Assembly (NCBI GenBank): GCA_002328035.1
Contig: DCVL01000046.1
Location: 5,088 to 69,087 of the forward strand
DNA length: 64,000 bases
Source: Geobacter sp. UBA2189
GTDB lineage: Bacteria > Desulfobacterota > Desulfuromonadia > Geobacterales > Pseudopelobacteraceae
Reading direction: 5' to 3'
Position 1 is the first letter of the stretch. Every line of letters starts with the position of its first letter. The notes beneath the pieces were generated by a model that searched no databases, had not been told where the DNA came from, and was given only the letters and a program-made list of their open reading frames with translations. A program made the position numbers and the translations under genes. This document shows positions 45,604 to 54,396 of this stretch, piece by piece.

Positions 45604-46338
45604 ATGAAAACAAAACTGATGTACCTTGCAGTCTGCGCAGTATCTGCCTTGACTGTTCTTGTCCCCGGACTTGCCATGGCTGATGGCTGCCTGCAATGTC
45701 ACGCCAAAAACGGCGTAAGCGTACGGGTTCCCCAGACGGATCCAATCAGGATTATGGCTGACGGCAAGGAGCAGCAGATTACCCTGGCTCAGGGTTTCAA
45801 ATTTCACGGCCATGAATGCCCCGGTATGACCACCGCCTTTGTGGCCATCCGCCACGGCATCAAGCTGTTATTCCACGATACTGTGCCCGATAGGAACGAC
45901 CTGCTGATTACCTCCATCACACCGGCAGGAGGAGTGAAAGATATGATCGATCTGGTGATGAAAGGTGACAGCCCCTCTGACAGAACTTGGGCAGTGCCGG
46001 GCATGAAGCCGGATATCAACGGATTTGTTTTCACCCTGATACGTAAATCAACCAGTGAAGTAGTTGAAATCAAGCTGAAGCCTTCGCTGTTCCCTGATGA
46101 TTTCTATCTGCTTAAACAAAAACAGAAGGATAAAAAAGCAACACCAGAAGAAATTCATCGTATTCACAGTACCATGAAGAACATCATTCTTGGCTTCCCT
46201 GTTCGGCCTGAAGAAGAACTGTTCGGCTCACCTAAGCCGCGCAAGATCCTCCTGTGGGGCACTGTACAGGATGGCGAGATGGATCGTCATATTAGAAAGA
46301 TGCGTCAGGTAGAAAAGAAAAAGCTGTTACAGAACTAA
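45604..46338 (+). CDS. Exported FmdE-like protein with N-terminal CxxCH motif
   Basis: A 244-residue protein with a signal peptide (to LAMA, about residue 25). Just after it comes CLQCH (Cys29, Cys32, His33), a CxxCH c-type heme motif. The rest is an FmdE domain: FHGHECPGMTTAFVAIRHG (HGHxCPG at 68-74) and KDMIDLVMKGDSP, with the remaining family pattern intact. FmdE-type domains are named after a formylmethanofuran dehydrogenase operon subunit and bind metal through His and Cys; the biochemical role of exported members is unknown. Lies between feoB and a TonB receptor, suggesting a metal-handling function in the periplasm. Weak GGAG before the ATG. Confidence 0.85.
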   Translation: MKTKLMYLAVCAVSALTVLVPGLAMADGCLQCHAKNGVSVRVPQTDPIRIMADGKEQQITLAQGFKFHGHECPGMTTAFVAIRHGIKLLFHDTVPDRNDLLITSITPAGGVKDMIDLVMKGDSPSDRTWAVPGMKPDINGFVFTLIRKSTSEVVEIKLKPSLFPDDFYLLKQKQKDKKATPEEIHRIHSTMKNIILGFPVRPEEELFGSPKPRKILLWGTVQDGEMDRHIRKMRQVEKKKLLQN

Positions 46339-46356
46339 TCGGGGAGAACTTATACC

Positions 46357-48276
46357 ATGAGAAGCAGAACAAGCAGACTACTGAAAAACTCACTTGTCGC
46401 AGGATGCACCGCAGCATGCATCTCGGCACCATTTATGGGACAGGCCGAAGAACCGCTGGCATCTGCTGATACCCGGCAGGATCTGGACAACGTGGTGGTA
46501 ACCGCCACCATGACGGAAAGGACTCTCGAAGATGTACCGGGTTCCGTCGAAGTGATTACGGCAAAAGAGATCAAAGAGATGAACGCCACAACCGTTGCCG
46601 AGGCGCTTGAAAACGCCACCGGCCTGATTGTCGCGTCCGAAACAGGCAGGGTCAAAGCCCCCAGCATCAGGGGTACGAAAAGCAAACAGACTCTGGTTTT
46701 GATTGACGGCAGGCGCTTAGCTGCGGGCTATGGCGACTTGATAAATATCAATCAGATCCCTGTAGTCATGGTGGAACGGATCGAGATCGTTCGCGGTCCA
46801 TCATCATCCTTGTATGGCAGCGACGCCATCGGCGGTGTAGTCAACATCATCACCAAAAAACCGGTCAAGAAATGGAAGATGGAGGCCACCGGTCAGACCG
46901 GTATCAATCGGGAAGGTGAAGGGGGCGCCTATCTGGGAAGTGGCTACGGCAATGGTTATCATGATCGCTTCAGCCTGCTGATGGGGGGTGAATATAATGC
47001 CAAAAACAAATGGAACCGAACCGACAACGACAAACAAGATGATGGTGACAAAATCGGACAAGGTTTCGGGGCCGGACGTTTTGCCCTTGACCTCACCAAA
47101 AAACAGACCCTGTCGGGCGGCTTTGAGTACAGCGACAGCAGCATGGAGGGAATACGCTTTATTGAAGGATTGGTGCGAAACAGGGATGCCGATGACACGC
47201 GACTTGGCTACTATCTGCAGTATGACGGCAAATTTGCCGATAATTACCAGGCAATGCTCCGTCTTAACCGTTCGGAATACCGTAACACTATTAAGCTGGC
47301 TCCCTGCCCTACCCCTTCAACCGCTGAAGAAGGCACCAAAGACAACAACCTGAATCAAGCCGAAGCCCGTTTCAGCGGCCTGTTCTTTAAACAACATCTG
47401 GTGACAGCAGGCTTTGAATATCGTGACGAAGAACGTAAAGATGCAACTGCCAAGAAGATGGATGTCAATAACATCAGTCTTTACCTGCAGGACGAGTATC
47501 AGATTTTCAAACCACTGTATTTAGTGCTGGGCGGTCGTTTTGACGACAACTCAAAATTCGGCTCCCAGTGGACCCCGCGTGCATCACTGATCTACGACAT
47601 TCTTGATAACCTCCGCATAAAAGGCTCTTACGGTCGTGGTTTTCGGGCACCCAGCATTAGCGAGCTGTTTGTCACCTCATGGCGTCAGAAAGGAAAATAT
47701 ATTTATGAGCCGAATCAGAACCTGAAGGCTGAGAAATCAGAAAGTTATGAAGTGGGTATTGAAGGCGAGTACGGCAGTTATCGCGGCAGCCTGACCCTGT
47801 TCAGGAATGAGCTGAAGGATATGATTGACGCGGTCTACTACAAATCAGTTGGTTCCGGTTCTGCCAAAAAGGACTACTACCAGTTCAGGAACATCTCAAA
47901 AGCAATGACCCAGGGGATAGAACTGGAAAGCAGTATCAAATTACCCTCCGGATTTGACCTGTCCGGCAACGCCACCTGGCTGGAAACCGAGGACACCACA
48001 ACCGGCAAGGAACTTACCGGACAACCCAACTTCAAGGGCTATATCAAGCTGGGCTACACCGATAAAGGCTCTAAATTCCACGCCAACGTACGGACATCAT
48101 TCACCGGTAGAACCTACAACGGCACCGGCAGTGATGCGGGCTACCCACTGTTGCACTGCTACCTTTCCAAAGGAATAACAGACAACTTCAAGATTTATGC
48201 AGGGGTAGAGAATATCCTTGATCGTGCCACCACCGAACCGACCTTTGTCTATACTGGTGTTAACATTACATTTTAG
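46357..48276 (+). CDS. TonB-dependent receptor 1
   Basis: A 639-residue outer-membrane receptor. Signal peptide (to about 28, ending AEEP-type), then LDNVVVTATMTERTLEDVPG, the usual TonB-box/plug start. The plug (about 45-165) has IRGTKSKQTLVLIDGRRL and ERIEIVRGPSSSLYGSDAIGG, and the 22-strand barrel ends with RATTEPTFVYTGVNITF, with a C-terminal Phe. The plug start VVTATMTERTLEDVPGS and its length fit siderophore/vitamin B12-type (BtuB/CirA) receptors. Ligand not determinable. GGGGAG site upstream. Confidence 0.92.
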   Translation: MRSRTSRLLKNSLVAGCTAACISAPFMGQAEEPLASADTRQDLDNVVVTATMTERTLEDVPGSVEVITAKEIKEMNATTVAEALENATGLIVASETGRVKAPSIRGTKSKQTLVLIDGRRLAAGYGDLININQIPVVMVERIEIVRGPSSSLYGSDAIGGVVNIITKKPVKKWKMEATGQTGINREGEGGAYLGSGYGNGYHDRFSLLMGGEYNAKNKWNRTDNDKQDDGDKIGQGFGAGRFALDLTKKQTLSGGFEYSDSSMEGIRFIEGLVRNRDADDTRLGYYLQYDGKFADNYQAMLRLNRSEYRNTIKLAPCPTPSTAEEGTKDNNLNQAEARFSGLFFKQHLVTAGFEYRDEERKDATAKKMDVNNISLYLQDEYQIFKPLYLVLGGRFDDNSKFGSQWTPRASLIYDILDNLRIKGSYGRGFRAPSISELFVTSWRQKGKYIYEPNQNLKAEKSESYEVGIEGEYGSYRGSLTLFRNELKDMIDAVYYKSVGSGSAKKDYYQFRNISKAMTQGIELESSIKLPSGFDLSGNATWLETEDTTTGKELTGQPNFKGYIKLGYTDKGSKFHANVRTSFTGRTYNGTGSDAGYPLLHCYLSKGITDNFKIYAGVENILDRATTEPTFVYTGVNITF

Positions 48277-48306
48277 TCCGAAACGGACTCTACAAAGGAG
48301 CTAATC

Positions 48307-48627
48307 ATGCATACAAAAACCATCATCAACAGCCTTCTGATTTCCGGCCTGCTGACCGCTTCAGCAGCTTTTGCCCACTCCCCCATGTGCAGTTGCTATG
48401 ACAACGGTGACAAGACCATCACCTGCGAAGGGGCCTTCTCGGACGGCTCATCGGCGGCCGGAGTGACCATGCAGGTGAAAGGAGCCAACAACAAGATTAT
48501 TACCCAGGGCAAGATGGACAAGGTCGGTAATTATACCTTCAAGAAACCGGCCGGTGACTACAAGGTGGTCTTTGACGGTGGTCCTGGGCACCAGATTGAG
48601 ATTAACGGGAAAAGTATCAAAAAATAA
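48307..48627 (+). CDS. Small exported protein with carboxypeptidase-regulatory-like fold
   Basis: A 106-residue protein with a signal peptide (residues 1-23, ending ASAAFAHS). The mature part, SPMCSCYDNGDKTITCEGAF then SAAGVTMQVKGANNKIITQG and YTFKKPAGDYKVVFDGGPGH, looks like a small beta-sandwich with three Cys near the N-terminus and a Gly-Gly-Pro-Gly-His motif that resembles those in periplasmic nickel/cobalt-uptake accessory proteins. It sits between two TonB receptors; AAAGGAG upstream. Function by context: ligand handling between receptor and inner membrane, an inference. Confidence 0.65.
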   Translation: MHTKTIINSLLISGLLTASAAFAHSPMCSCYDNGDKTITCEGAFSDGSSAAGVTMQVKGANNKIITQGKMDKVGNYTFKKPAGDYKVVFDGGPGHQIEINGKSIKK

Positions 48628-48662
48628 GACCTGAACAAGCTGTCCTTCAAGGACATCCACAC

Positions 48663-48701
48663 GCCAGCCACTCACTGCCGTTCCGGCACAAGCAGCCAGC
48701 C
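48663..48701 (+). repeat. GCCAGCC hairpin element, copy 6
   Basis: GCCAGCC (48663-48669), perfect stem TGCCG-TTC-CGGCA, ACAAGCA, GCCAGCC (48695-48701). The cleanest copy. Lies 36 nt after the small exported protein and 34 nt before the second receptor. Confidence 0.55.
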
Positions 48702-48734
48702 CTCCTTTTAAACAGACAACTCAAGGAGACAACT

Positions 48735-50849
48735 GTGCATAAACGACTCAAACCAAGGCAAAATCCATTACAAAATCATGAAGTACGGTACAGAAACCAC
48801 CCGGCCCAGCGCGCCCTGCGTTTGGCCGCCGTTTGCGCAGTACTGACCGGAAGCACGGTTCTTGCTCATGCTGACAGCACTGCAACAGCCGATTCCTCAC
48901 CTAAAAAGGCCGAAGAGCAGACCGCCACCCTGCAAAAGGTGACGGTCAAGGCAAAGGCTGAAGAACAGCCTGTCGGCAGTCATGAAATTTCAACTGAAGT
49001 TCTCCAACGTACCCAGGCCAAGGATATCAAGGATATCTTTGCCACTGACCCCTCTGTCAACGTCAGCGGCGGTGGTCGCAACGCCCAGCGGATCTACCTG
49101 AGGGGCATTGAGGGCAGCAACCTGAACATCAGCGTAGACGGCGCAAAACAGGGCAGAAGCCTGCATCAGCATAACGGCGCCATCGGTGGTATTGACACGG
49201 AACTGCTCAAACAGGTTGAGGTACAGCCTGGCCCTGGTGCTGATCGTGGTCCCGGTGCGTTGGGCGGCAGTATCAAGTTTGAAACCGTGGATGCCCAGGA
49301 TCTGCTTGATCCCGGCAAACGGTTCGGTTTCAAGCTGCTGACCAGCTATTCCAGCGCTGCCCAAGCCATTCACGGTGGGACATCGGTATATGGTCTGCTG
49401 GCTGACGGTATCGGACTGCTGGCCCATATCTCGGCGGAAAACAGGGAAAGTTACCGGATCGGTGGCGGCGGCACAACACCAAACAGCTCGTATCAATCAC
49501 AAACCGGCGGCAAGGATCGTGACTACTTCGTCAAATTCAGCATGCTTGAAAAAGCGGGACACAGTCTGCGTCTAAGCGCTGAACAGAACACCAACTCAGG
49601 TCTCTATATTGCCGGAAGTACCGGTAGCGACATGGGCTATGCACCGCTCACCTCAACCCCTGTCTATCAGACAATCACCACTAACCGGTATACCCTTGAC
49701 CATCGCTATCGTCCCGGCAACCCGCTGGTCGATGCAAAAATCAACCTGTATTACAACGAAAACCAGCTGGAGACCCGTGGTTCAAACAGTAAAAACATCA
49801 CCGAAAACGCCGGTGGCGATATTCGGAACACCTTCAAATTTAATCTCTGGAAGACCAAACACAGCCTTACCTTGGGAACTGATTACCTGCATGAGAAACT
49901 GAAAAGCCAACTGGCTAATGGTTCAACGGTCAATGACACCTCAAAAAATCTTGGGGTATTTCTGCAGGAACGCCTGACCATAGGCGCGCTGACCATATCT
50001 GCCGGTGCCCGTTTTGACCATTACGATGCCGGATATCTGTATTCTACTTTTTCCGGAGACGAGATTTCCCCCAATGTGGGCGCTGAATACGAACTAACCA
50101 AAGGTCTGGTGGTGTACACCAATTACGGTGAAGCAGTACGTGCCACCGGTATTATTCCCACCGGCTGGATGACCAGCATCGACCCCAAAATCAAATTCAA
50201 TAACGGAGCTGGACTAAAGCCTGAGACCTCACAGCAAGTTGCGGGAGGGATGCGCTACCGCACAACAAACATGTTCAGCGCTGGCGATCGTTTTAATGCC
50301 GAGGCATCGGTCTTTGAAACCCGCATGAAAAACCTGATCGAAATCCCGTCTGATGGTGGCGGCACACAGGGCAAACCGGTTACCAAAATCTGGAATAACC
50401 CAAACACCGTTACCTCTCTGGGCTACGAGCTACGTTTCGGCTACGGTATAGGCAGCGTTGACTCATCCGTGGCCTACAGTCATGTTTCCCAGGATCAGAA
50501 CAACCAACCAACCACCGTGGTACGGCGTAAGAATGCTCCCACCGGTGACCGGGTGGTCTGGGATAACCGTTGGCAACCGATCAGCGAAATCACCCTGGGG
50601 TACACCCTGACTGCCGTAGCACCATTGACGGACCTGCCTGCAGCTACCCCCAGACGTCCCGGTTACGTACTGCATGATCTACAGACCGAATGGAAACCAA
50701 AGGCGGTACCAGGGTTAAGCCTTGCACTTGCCGTGCGCAACCTGTTTGACCTGCGCTACCGCGATCAGACCTCCATCTCCTCCGGCACCGATAACATTGT
50801 CTACGAACCGGGCCGCGATATCCGGGTTTCCGTCAGTTACAAGTTCTAA
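48735..50849 (+). CDS. TonB-dependent receptor 2, heme/hemoglobin-receptor type
   Basis: A 704-residue outer-membrane receptor starting at GTG 48735 behind AAGGAG. After a signal-like segment with AVCAVLTGSTVLAHAD (about 30-47), the sequence LQKVTVKAKAEEQPVGSHE opens the plug region. The plug has ILQRTQAKDIKDIFATDPSV-like and GRNAQRIYLRGIEGSNLNIS motifs, and the QGRSLHQHNGAIGG segment resembles hemoglobin/heme receptors. The barrel ends VRNLFDLRYRDQTS...VSVSYKF. Sequence is clearly different from receptor 1. Ligand unproved; the two hemP genes nearby favour heme. Confidence 0.9.
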   Translation: MHKRLKPRQNPLQNHEVRYRNHPAQRALRLAAVCAVLTGSTVLAHADSTATADSSPKKAEEQTATLQKVTVKAKAEEQPVGSHEISTEVLQRTQAKDIKDIFATDPSVNVSGGGRNAQRIYLRGIEGSNLNISVDGAKQGRSLHQHNGAIGGIDTELLKQVEVQPGPGADRGPGALGGSIKFETVDAQDLLDPGKRFGFKLLTSYSSAAQAIHGGTSVYGLLADGIGLLAHISAENRESYRIGGGGTTPNSSYQSQTGGKDRDYFVKFSMLEKAGHSLRLSAEQNTNSGLYIAGSTGSDMGYAPLTSTPVYQTITTNRYTLDHRYRPGNPLVDAKINLYYNENQLETRGSNSKNITENAGGDIRNTFKFNLWKTKHSLTLGTDYLHEKLKSQLANGSTVNDTSKNLGVFLQERLTIGALTISAGARFDHYDAGYLYSTFSGDEISPNVGAEYELTKGLVVYTNYGEAVRATGIIPTGWMTSIDPKIKFNNGAGLKPETSQQVAGGMRYRTTNMFSAGDRFNAEASVFETRMKNLIEIPSDGGGTQGKPVTKIWNNPNTVTSLGYELRFGYGIGSVDSSVAYSHVSQDQNNQPTTVVRRKNAPTGDRVVWDNRWQPISEITLGYTLTAVAPLTDLPAATPRRPGYVLHDLQTEWKPKAVPGLSLALAVRNLFDLRYRDQTSISSGTDNIVYEPGRDIRVSVSYKF

Positions 50850-50863
50850 TCTCACACAACCAA

Positions 50864-50886
50864 ACCGGGGGTGAAAAGCCCCCGGT
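50864..50886 (+). promoter_or_regulatory. Hairpin abutting the methylase ribosome site
   Basis: Perfect 8-bp arms ACCGGGGG (50864-50871) and CCCCCGGT (50879-50886), 7-nt loop; the stem ends 3 nt before AAGGAG of the next gene. No T-run, so it may limit translation or end the receptor mRNA rather than terminate. Confidence 0.45.
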
Positions 50887-50899
50887 CAAGGAGCGTTTC

Positions 50900-51733
50900 A
50901 TGATGTCTCACAAAGTTAACATTAAACTGCTACTGCCGCTGCTCGCCCTGATGGCGGCACTACCCTTTACCACAGCCCTGGACGCAGAAGCAGCAGCGCA
51001 AAAAGGCGGGCTGTATCTGGTCAGTACCGGTGTCGGAGACCCGGACAACATGACGGTACGGGCCCACAAGATCATCTCAAAGGCAGCTATCGTTTTTGCC
51101 CGAAAAGGCGCAAGCGAACGGATGCCGGAGCTGCTGGCAGGCAAGGAGATCCACGACGCCGGACACGGCATGTTCTGGACTAACGGTAACAAGGGTAACA
51201 AACCCAAGGCAGAAATTGCAGCCCAGGAAGAGGCAACACGCCGCATTATCCGTGCAGCTGTGACTGCCGGTAAAACCGTAGTTATTCTCGATAACGGTGA
51301 TCCGGCCATCTACGGCCCCCATACCGGCTATTTGAAAGAGTTCAATGACCTGAACCCTGAAGTGGTACCGGGGATTTCCAGTTTTAATGCCGGTAATGCC
51401 GCACTTAAAACCGGTGTTACCGGCGGCGGCAGCCGGGCTGTAATTCTGACAGCAGCAACAAAAACTCCGGGCGATAAAGGTAACGATACACTTGCAAAAC
51501 TGGCTGAGTCCCGATCAACCATGGTGTTTTTCATGGATCGCAATCTGGGCGACGCAATCAAACAGTTAAAGACTCACTATCCCGGCGACACACCGATTGC
51601 CATTGTATCGGAAGCTGGTTCCCAGAAAAAGCAAACCGTCCTGCAGGCAACCCTGGATACCATTGTGGAGCGTACCGGAAACGGCAAGCTGCCGTTCCAG
51701 CACCTGATCTATGTCGGTGATTTCCTGCGCTAA
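50900..51733 (+). CDS. Exported tetrapyrrole methylase-like protein 1
   Basis: A 277-residue protein with an N-terminal export signal (about 1-31, LLLPLLALMAALPFTTALDA). The rest matches tetrapyrrole (corrin/porphyrin) SAM methylases: GLYLVSTGVGDPDNMT (glycine loop GVGDP at 44-48), VVILDNGDPAIYGP (DNGDP 131-135) and VVPGISSFNAGNAAL, close to CobM/CbiF precorrin-4 methyltransferases. Those enzymes are cytosolic and use S-adenosylmethionine; an exported copy is puzzling and may be a tetrapyrrole-binding protein rather than an enzyme. A GHG motif (DAGHGMF) is shared with its neighbour. AAGGAG at the start, 50 nt after the receptor. Confidence 0.8.
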   Translation: MMSHKVNIKLLLPLLALMAALPFTTALDAEAAAQKGGLYLVSTGVGDPDNMTVRAHKIISKAAIVFARKGASERMPELLAGKEIHDAGHGMFWTNGNKGNKPKAEIAAQEEATRRIIRAAVTAGKTVVILDNGDPAIYGPHTGYLKEFNDLNPEVVPGISSFNAGNAALKTGVTGGGSRAVILTAATKTPGDKGNDTLAKLAESRSTMVFFMDRNLGDAIKQLKTHYPGDTPIAIVSEAGSQKKQTVLQATLDTIVERTGNGKLPFQHLIYVGDFLR

Positions 51734-51778
51734 CAATCTATTTTGAGACTGCCACACCACACAACAAGGAGCTTTACG

Positions 51779-52687
51779 ATGATACAAGCTGCATGTACTT
51801 CACTGACGCGCACCCTTGGCCCGGCCCTGCTGCTGCTTGCCATGGCTTTTTCTGCCGCCTTTGCCGATACCACGACACCGGCCAAGCAGGGCCGCCTGTA
51901 TCTGGTCAGCGCCGGTATTGGCGATCCTGACAACATTACCATCCGCGCCCAAAAAATTCTGGAGCAGGCCGATATCGTCTTTGCCATGAAAGGTACCGCC
52001 GGTCAGATGGCTGATCTGCTGAAAGATAAAGAACTGCATGAAGCAGGGCATGGTCTGTTCGGCATGGGTGAAAAGCCGAAAGCTGACGCACAAAAGGCCA
52101 AAGCGCCCCGACCGCCCAAAGATGCAACACCAGCCGGACGCATGGCCTTTGACCCGAAAAAACAGGCTGAGGAGCAGGCCAAGGCCAGAAATATTATCCG
52201 TGACGGTATTGCTGCAGGAAAGACCGTTGTGGTGCTTGATTATGGCGATCCCACCATCTATGGACCCCAGATCGGCTATATGAAAGAATTTGCTGACCTG
52301 AATCCTGAAATCATTCCCGGTATTTCCAGTTTTAACGCCGCCAACGCGGCCCTGAAACGTGGACTGGTGGGCGGTGGCAGCAATGGCGTGATTCTGACTG
52401 CTGCCGGTGGAGGACGCAAGGGGTCAAACGCCGACAACAGTCTGGCACAACTGGCCAAAAGCCGCTCCACCATGGTGTTTTTTACCATGGGGATGAACCT
52501 GCCTGAAGTGGTTAAACAACTGAAAACCAGCTATCCCGGAACCACCCCGATTGCCATTGTCTCCCATGCCGGCTTCAAGGCAAAGGAAGCGGTGCTGTAT
52601 GCCACTCTGGACACGGTAGTGGCAAAAACCAGTGGCGGTAAGCTCCCCTTTGAACACCTGATCTATGTCGGAGACTTTCTGAAATGA
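51779..52687 (+). CDS. Exported tetrapyrrole methylase-like protein 2
   Basis: A 302-residue paralogue of the preceding gene, with its own signal peptide (ALLLLAMAFSAAFAD). The methylase motifs are kept: LVSAGIGDPDNIT, VVVLDYGDPTIYGP, IPGISSFNAANAALK. It also shares the AGHGLF motif and the ending HLIYVGDFLK. A basic, Pro/Lys-rich insert of about 35 residues (KAPRPPKDATPAGRMAFD) replaces a shorter linker of copy 1. The ATG at 51779 follows AAGGAG; the open frame starts at 51743. It overlaps the APC permease by four bases, so permease and methylase-like protein are co-translated. Confidence 0.8.
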   Translation: MIQAACTSLTRTLGPALLLLAMAFSAAFADTTTPAKQGRLYLVSAGIGDPDNITIRAQKILEQADIVFAMKGTAGQMADLLKDKELHEAGHGLFGMGEKPKADAQKAKAPRPPKDATPAGRMAFDPKKQAEEQAKARNIIRDGIAAGKTVVVLDYGDPTIYGPQIGYMKEFADLNPEIIPGISSFNAANAALKRGLVGGGSNGVILTAAGGGRKGSNADNSLAQLAKSRSTMVFFTMGMNLPEVVKQLKTSYPGTTPIAIVSHAGFKAKEAVLYATLDTVVAKTSGGKLPFEHLIYVGDFLK

Positions 52688-54126
52688 AAAATGCACTGGC
52701 AAATGGAACCCTGCAACGGGAATTGGGACTGACCTCCGCGATTGTTCTGGTAATTGCCAATATGGTGGGAACCGGCGTATTTACCACTTCAGGATTTATA
52801 CTGGCTGAACTGGGCAACCCACAATCCCTGTTACTTTGCTGGCTTGCAGGTGGTCTGTTTGCCCTGACCGGTGCACTCTGTTATGGCGAGCTGGGGGCCA
52901 TGATGCCCCAGGCCGGTGGCGAGTATATCTACCTTCGGAAAAGTTTCGGCCCCCTGCCCGCCTTTCTGTCCGGCTGGATATCATTAATCGTCGGCTTTTC
53001 AGCCCCCATTGCCGCAGCCGGAATTGCCTGCGCCACCTACCTGCTGGGTGGCTCAGGCTCTTCCTGGTTTACCTTTGAACTGGGCGAATACCGCATTCTT
53101 ACACTGTCAACGACAACCCTGTGCGCCATTACAGTGGTTCTGGTGTTCTCCTTTATCCACTATCACAGCCTTAAGATGGGGCAACGGGTACAGAACCTGC
53201 TTACCGCATTCAAGATACTCTTTATCCTTGTGCTGGGGGGTGGTGGACTGTTGTTTGGTAACGGTGACGCCACCAGACTGGGACAAGCTCTGTTCAGCAA
53301 CAGCGCCACCTTTAACAGCGCCACCTTTGCCGTTTCCCTGATCTTTGTTTCATTTGCCTACAGCGGATGGAACGCAGCCGCCTACCTGGGCGGCGAGATT
53401 CGCAACCCGGAACGGAATCTGCCGCTGGCCCTGCTCATCGGCACCGCCTTTGTCAGCCTGCTGTATCTGCTGCTTAATCTGGTATATCTCTATGCATTGC
53501 CGGTCAGCTCCATGAGCGGCATGCTGGAAGTGGGCACCGGGGCCGCGACAGCCCTGTTTGGTCCGGCTGTCGGTTCGGTTGTCGGTATCGCCGTTGCCCT
53601 TGGGCTTTTATCCGTGATCAGCGCCATGATCATGGCCGGTCCACGGGTCTATTATGCCATGGCCAGGGACGGGCATTTCTTCCGCAGCTTTGGCAAAATT
53701 GATGCTGCACATCACACCCCTGCAGTGGCCATTATGTTCCAGGCACTGATTGCCATTATCATGATCCTGAGCGCCGCCTTTGACACCCTGCTGATCTACA
53801 TCGGCTTCACTCTGTCACTGGCAGCCATGCTGACGGTAGCCGGTCTGATCAAACTGCGTATCACCCAACCGGAGCTCCCCCGCCCCTATCGCACCTGGGG
53901 CTATCCCTTTACCCCGCTTTTGTTCATTGCTGGCAACCTCTGGATTGTGGTTCATTCTCTCATCAGCCGCCCGATGGTTGCACTGTACGGTTTCGGCACC
54001 ATTGCGGTTGGGGTATGCCTGTACCTAGGATTCAGAACACGGGATCAGGATCAGAAGCAACAACACAATGGAACGGATCATGAAAGAAATCAGGAGACGA
54101 ACAAAAGTAGTCGGTGCTTTTCCTGA
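52684..54126 (+). CDS. APC family amino acid/polyamine permease, C-terminus replaced by IS remnant
   Basis: A 480-residue, 12-helix permease. The start LQRELGLTSAIVLVIANMVG with GTGVFTTSG is the family signature, and GGEYIYLRKSFGPLPAFLSGW and GWNAAAYLGGEIRNPERNLP follow. The last stretch (from about residue 455, with DQKQQHNGTDHERNQETNK and SSRCFS) is out of character: it is read from another frame of an IS256-type transposase remnant that begins near 54068. The native C-terminus was probably lost by that insertion. Coupled by ATGA to the methylase-like gene. Substrate unknown; may be functional as helices are complete. Confidence 0.85.
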   Translation: MKNALANGTLQRELGLTSAIVLVIANMVGTGVFTTSGFILAELGNPQSLLLCWLAGGLFALTGALCYGELGAMMPQAGGEYIYLRKSFGPLPAFLSGWISLIVGFSAPIAAAGIACATYLLGGSGSSWFTFELGEYRILTLSTTTLCAITVVLVFSFIHYHSLKMGQRVQNLLTAFKILFILVLGGGGLLFGNGDATRLGQALFSNSATFNSATFAVSLIFVSFAYSGWNAAAYLGGEIRNPERNLPLALLIGTAFVSLLYLLLNLVYLYALPVSSMSGMLEVGTGAATALFGPAVGSVVGIAVALGLLSVISAMIMAGPRVYYAMARDGHFFRSFGKIDAAHHTPAVAIMFQALIAIIMILSAAFDTLLIYIGFTLSLAAMLTVAGLIKLRITQPELPRPYRTWGYPFTPLLFIAGNLWIVVHSLISRPMVALYGFGTIAVGVCLYLGFRTRDQDQKQQHNGTDHERNQETNKSSRCFS

Positions 54127-54268
54127 CGGCCATTCAGCCCTGATGTTGTGTGCTGCCAGGCTACGACATATTGCTGGCACCCAATGGGGATCTAAACGCT
54201 ATCTGAACATTGATCTTCTCAAAGAACAGGAACAGGAACTGAAACTTCAAATGGACGAGGTAGCCTAA
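54068..54268 (+). pseudogene. C-terminal fragment of IS256-family transposase
   Basis: A 66-codon frame whose content (MKEIRRRTKVVGAFPDGHSA then GSKRYLNIDLLKEQEQEL) is the C-terminal end of IS256/Mutator transposases (RRRT-VVG-FP--SAL ... KRYL). The catalytic part is missing, so it is a dead remnant, fused at its 5' end to the APC permease gene in a different frame. It marks the right edge of the metal-uptake region. Confidence 0.8.
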
Positions 54269-54396
54269 CTAAAAAAAGGCACCGCAAACAAAAAAGCGAA
54301 AAAATCTTTACACTACCGTGTTGCGGCGATTGCGGAAGAATTTGTAACCACTGAAAATCCAATAACCTGCCAGCTGTCAGCCACGTTTTTATCGCA
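54269..54396. repeat. Decayed duplicate of the feo-operon end
   Basis: At 54319-54354 a frame reads CCGDCGRICNH and stops, matching the C-terminus of the FeoB-associated Cys-rich protein at 32257-32293 (CSGNCGRSCNR). Downstream similarity continues: AACCACTGAAAATCC and AATAACCTGCC here compare with the bases after 32290, and the hairpin that follows is shared. The N-terminal helix is absent. This is a remnant of a duplicated or transferred feo operon end. Confidence 0.55.
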
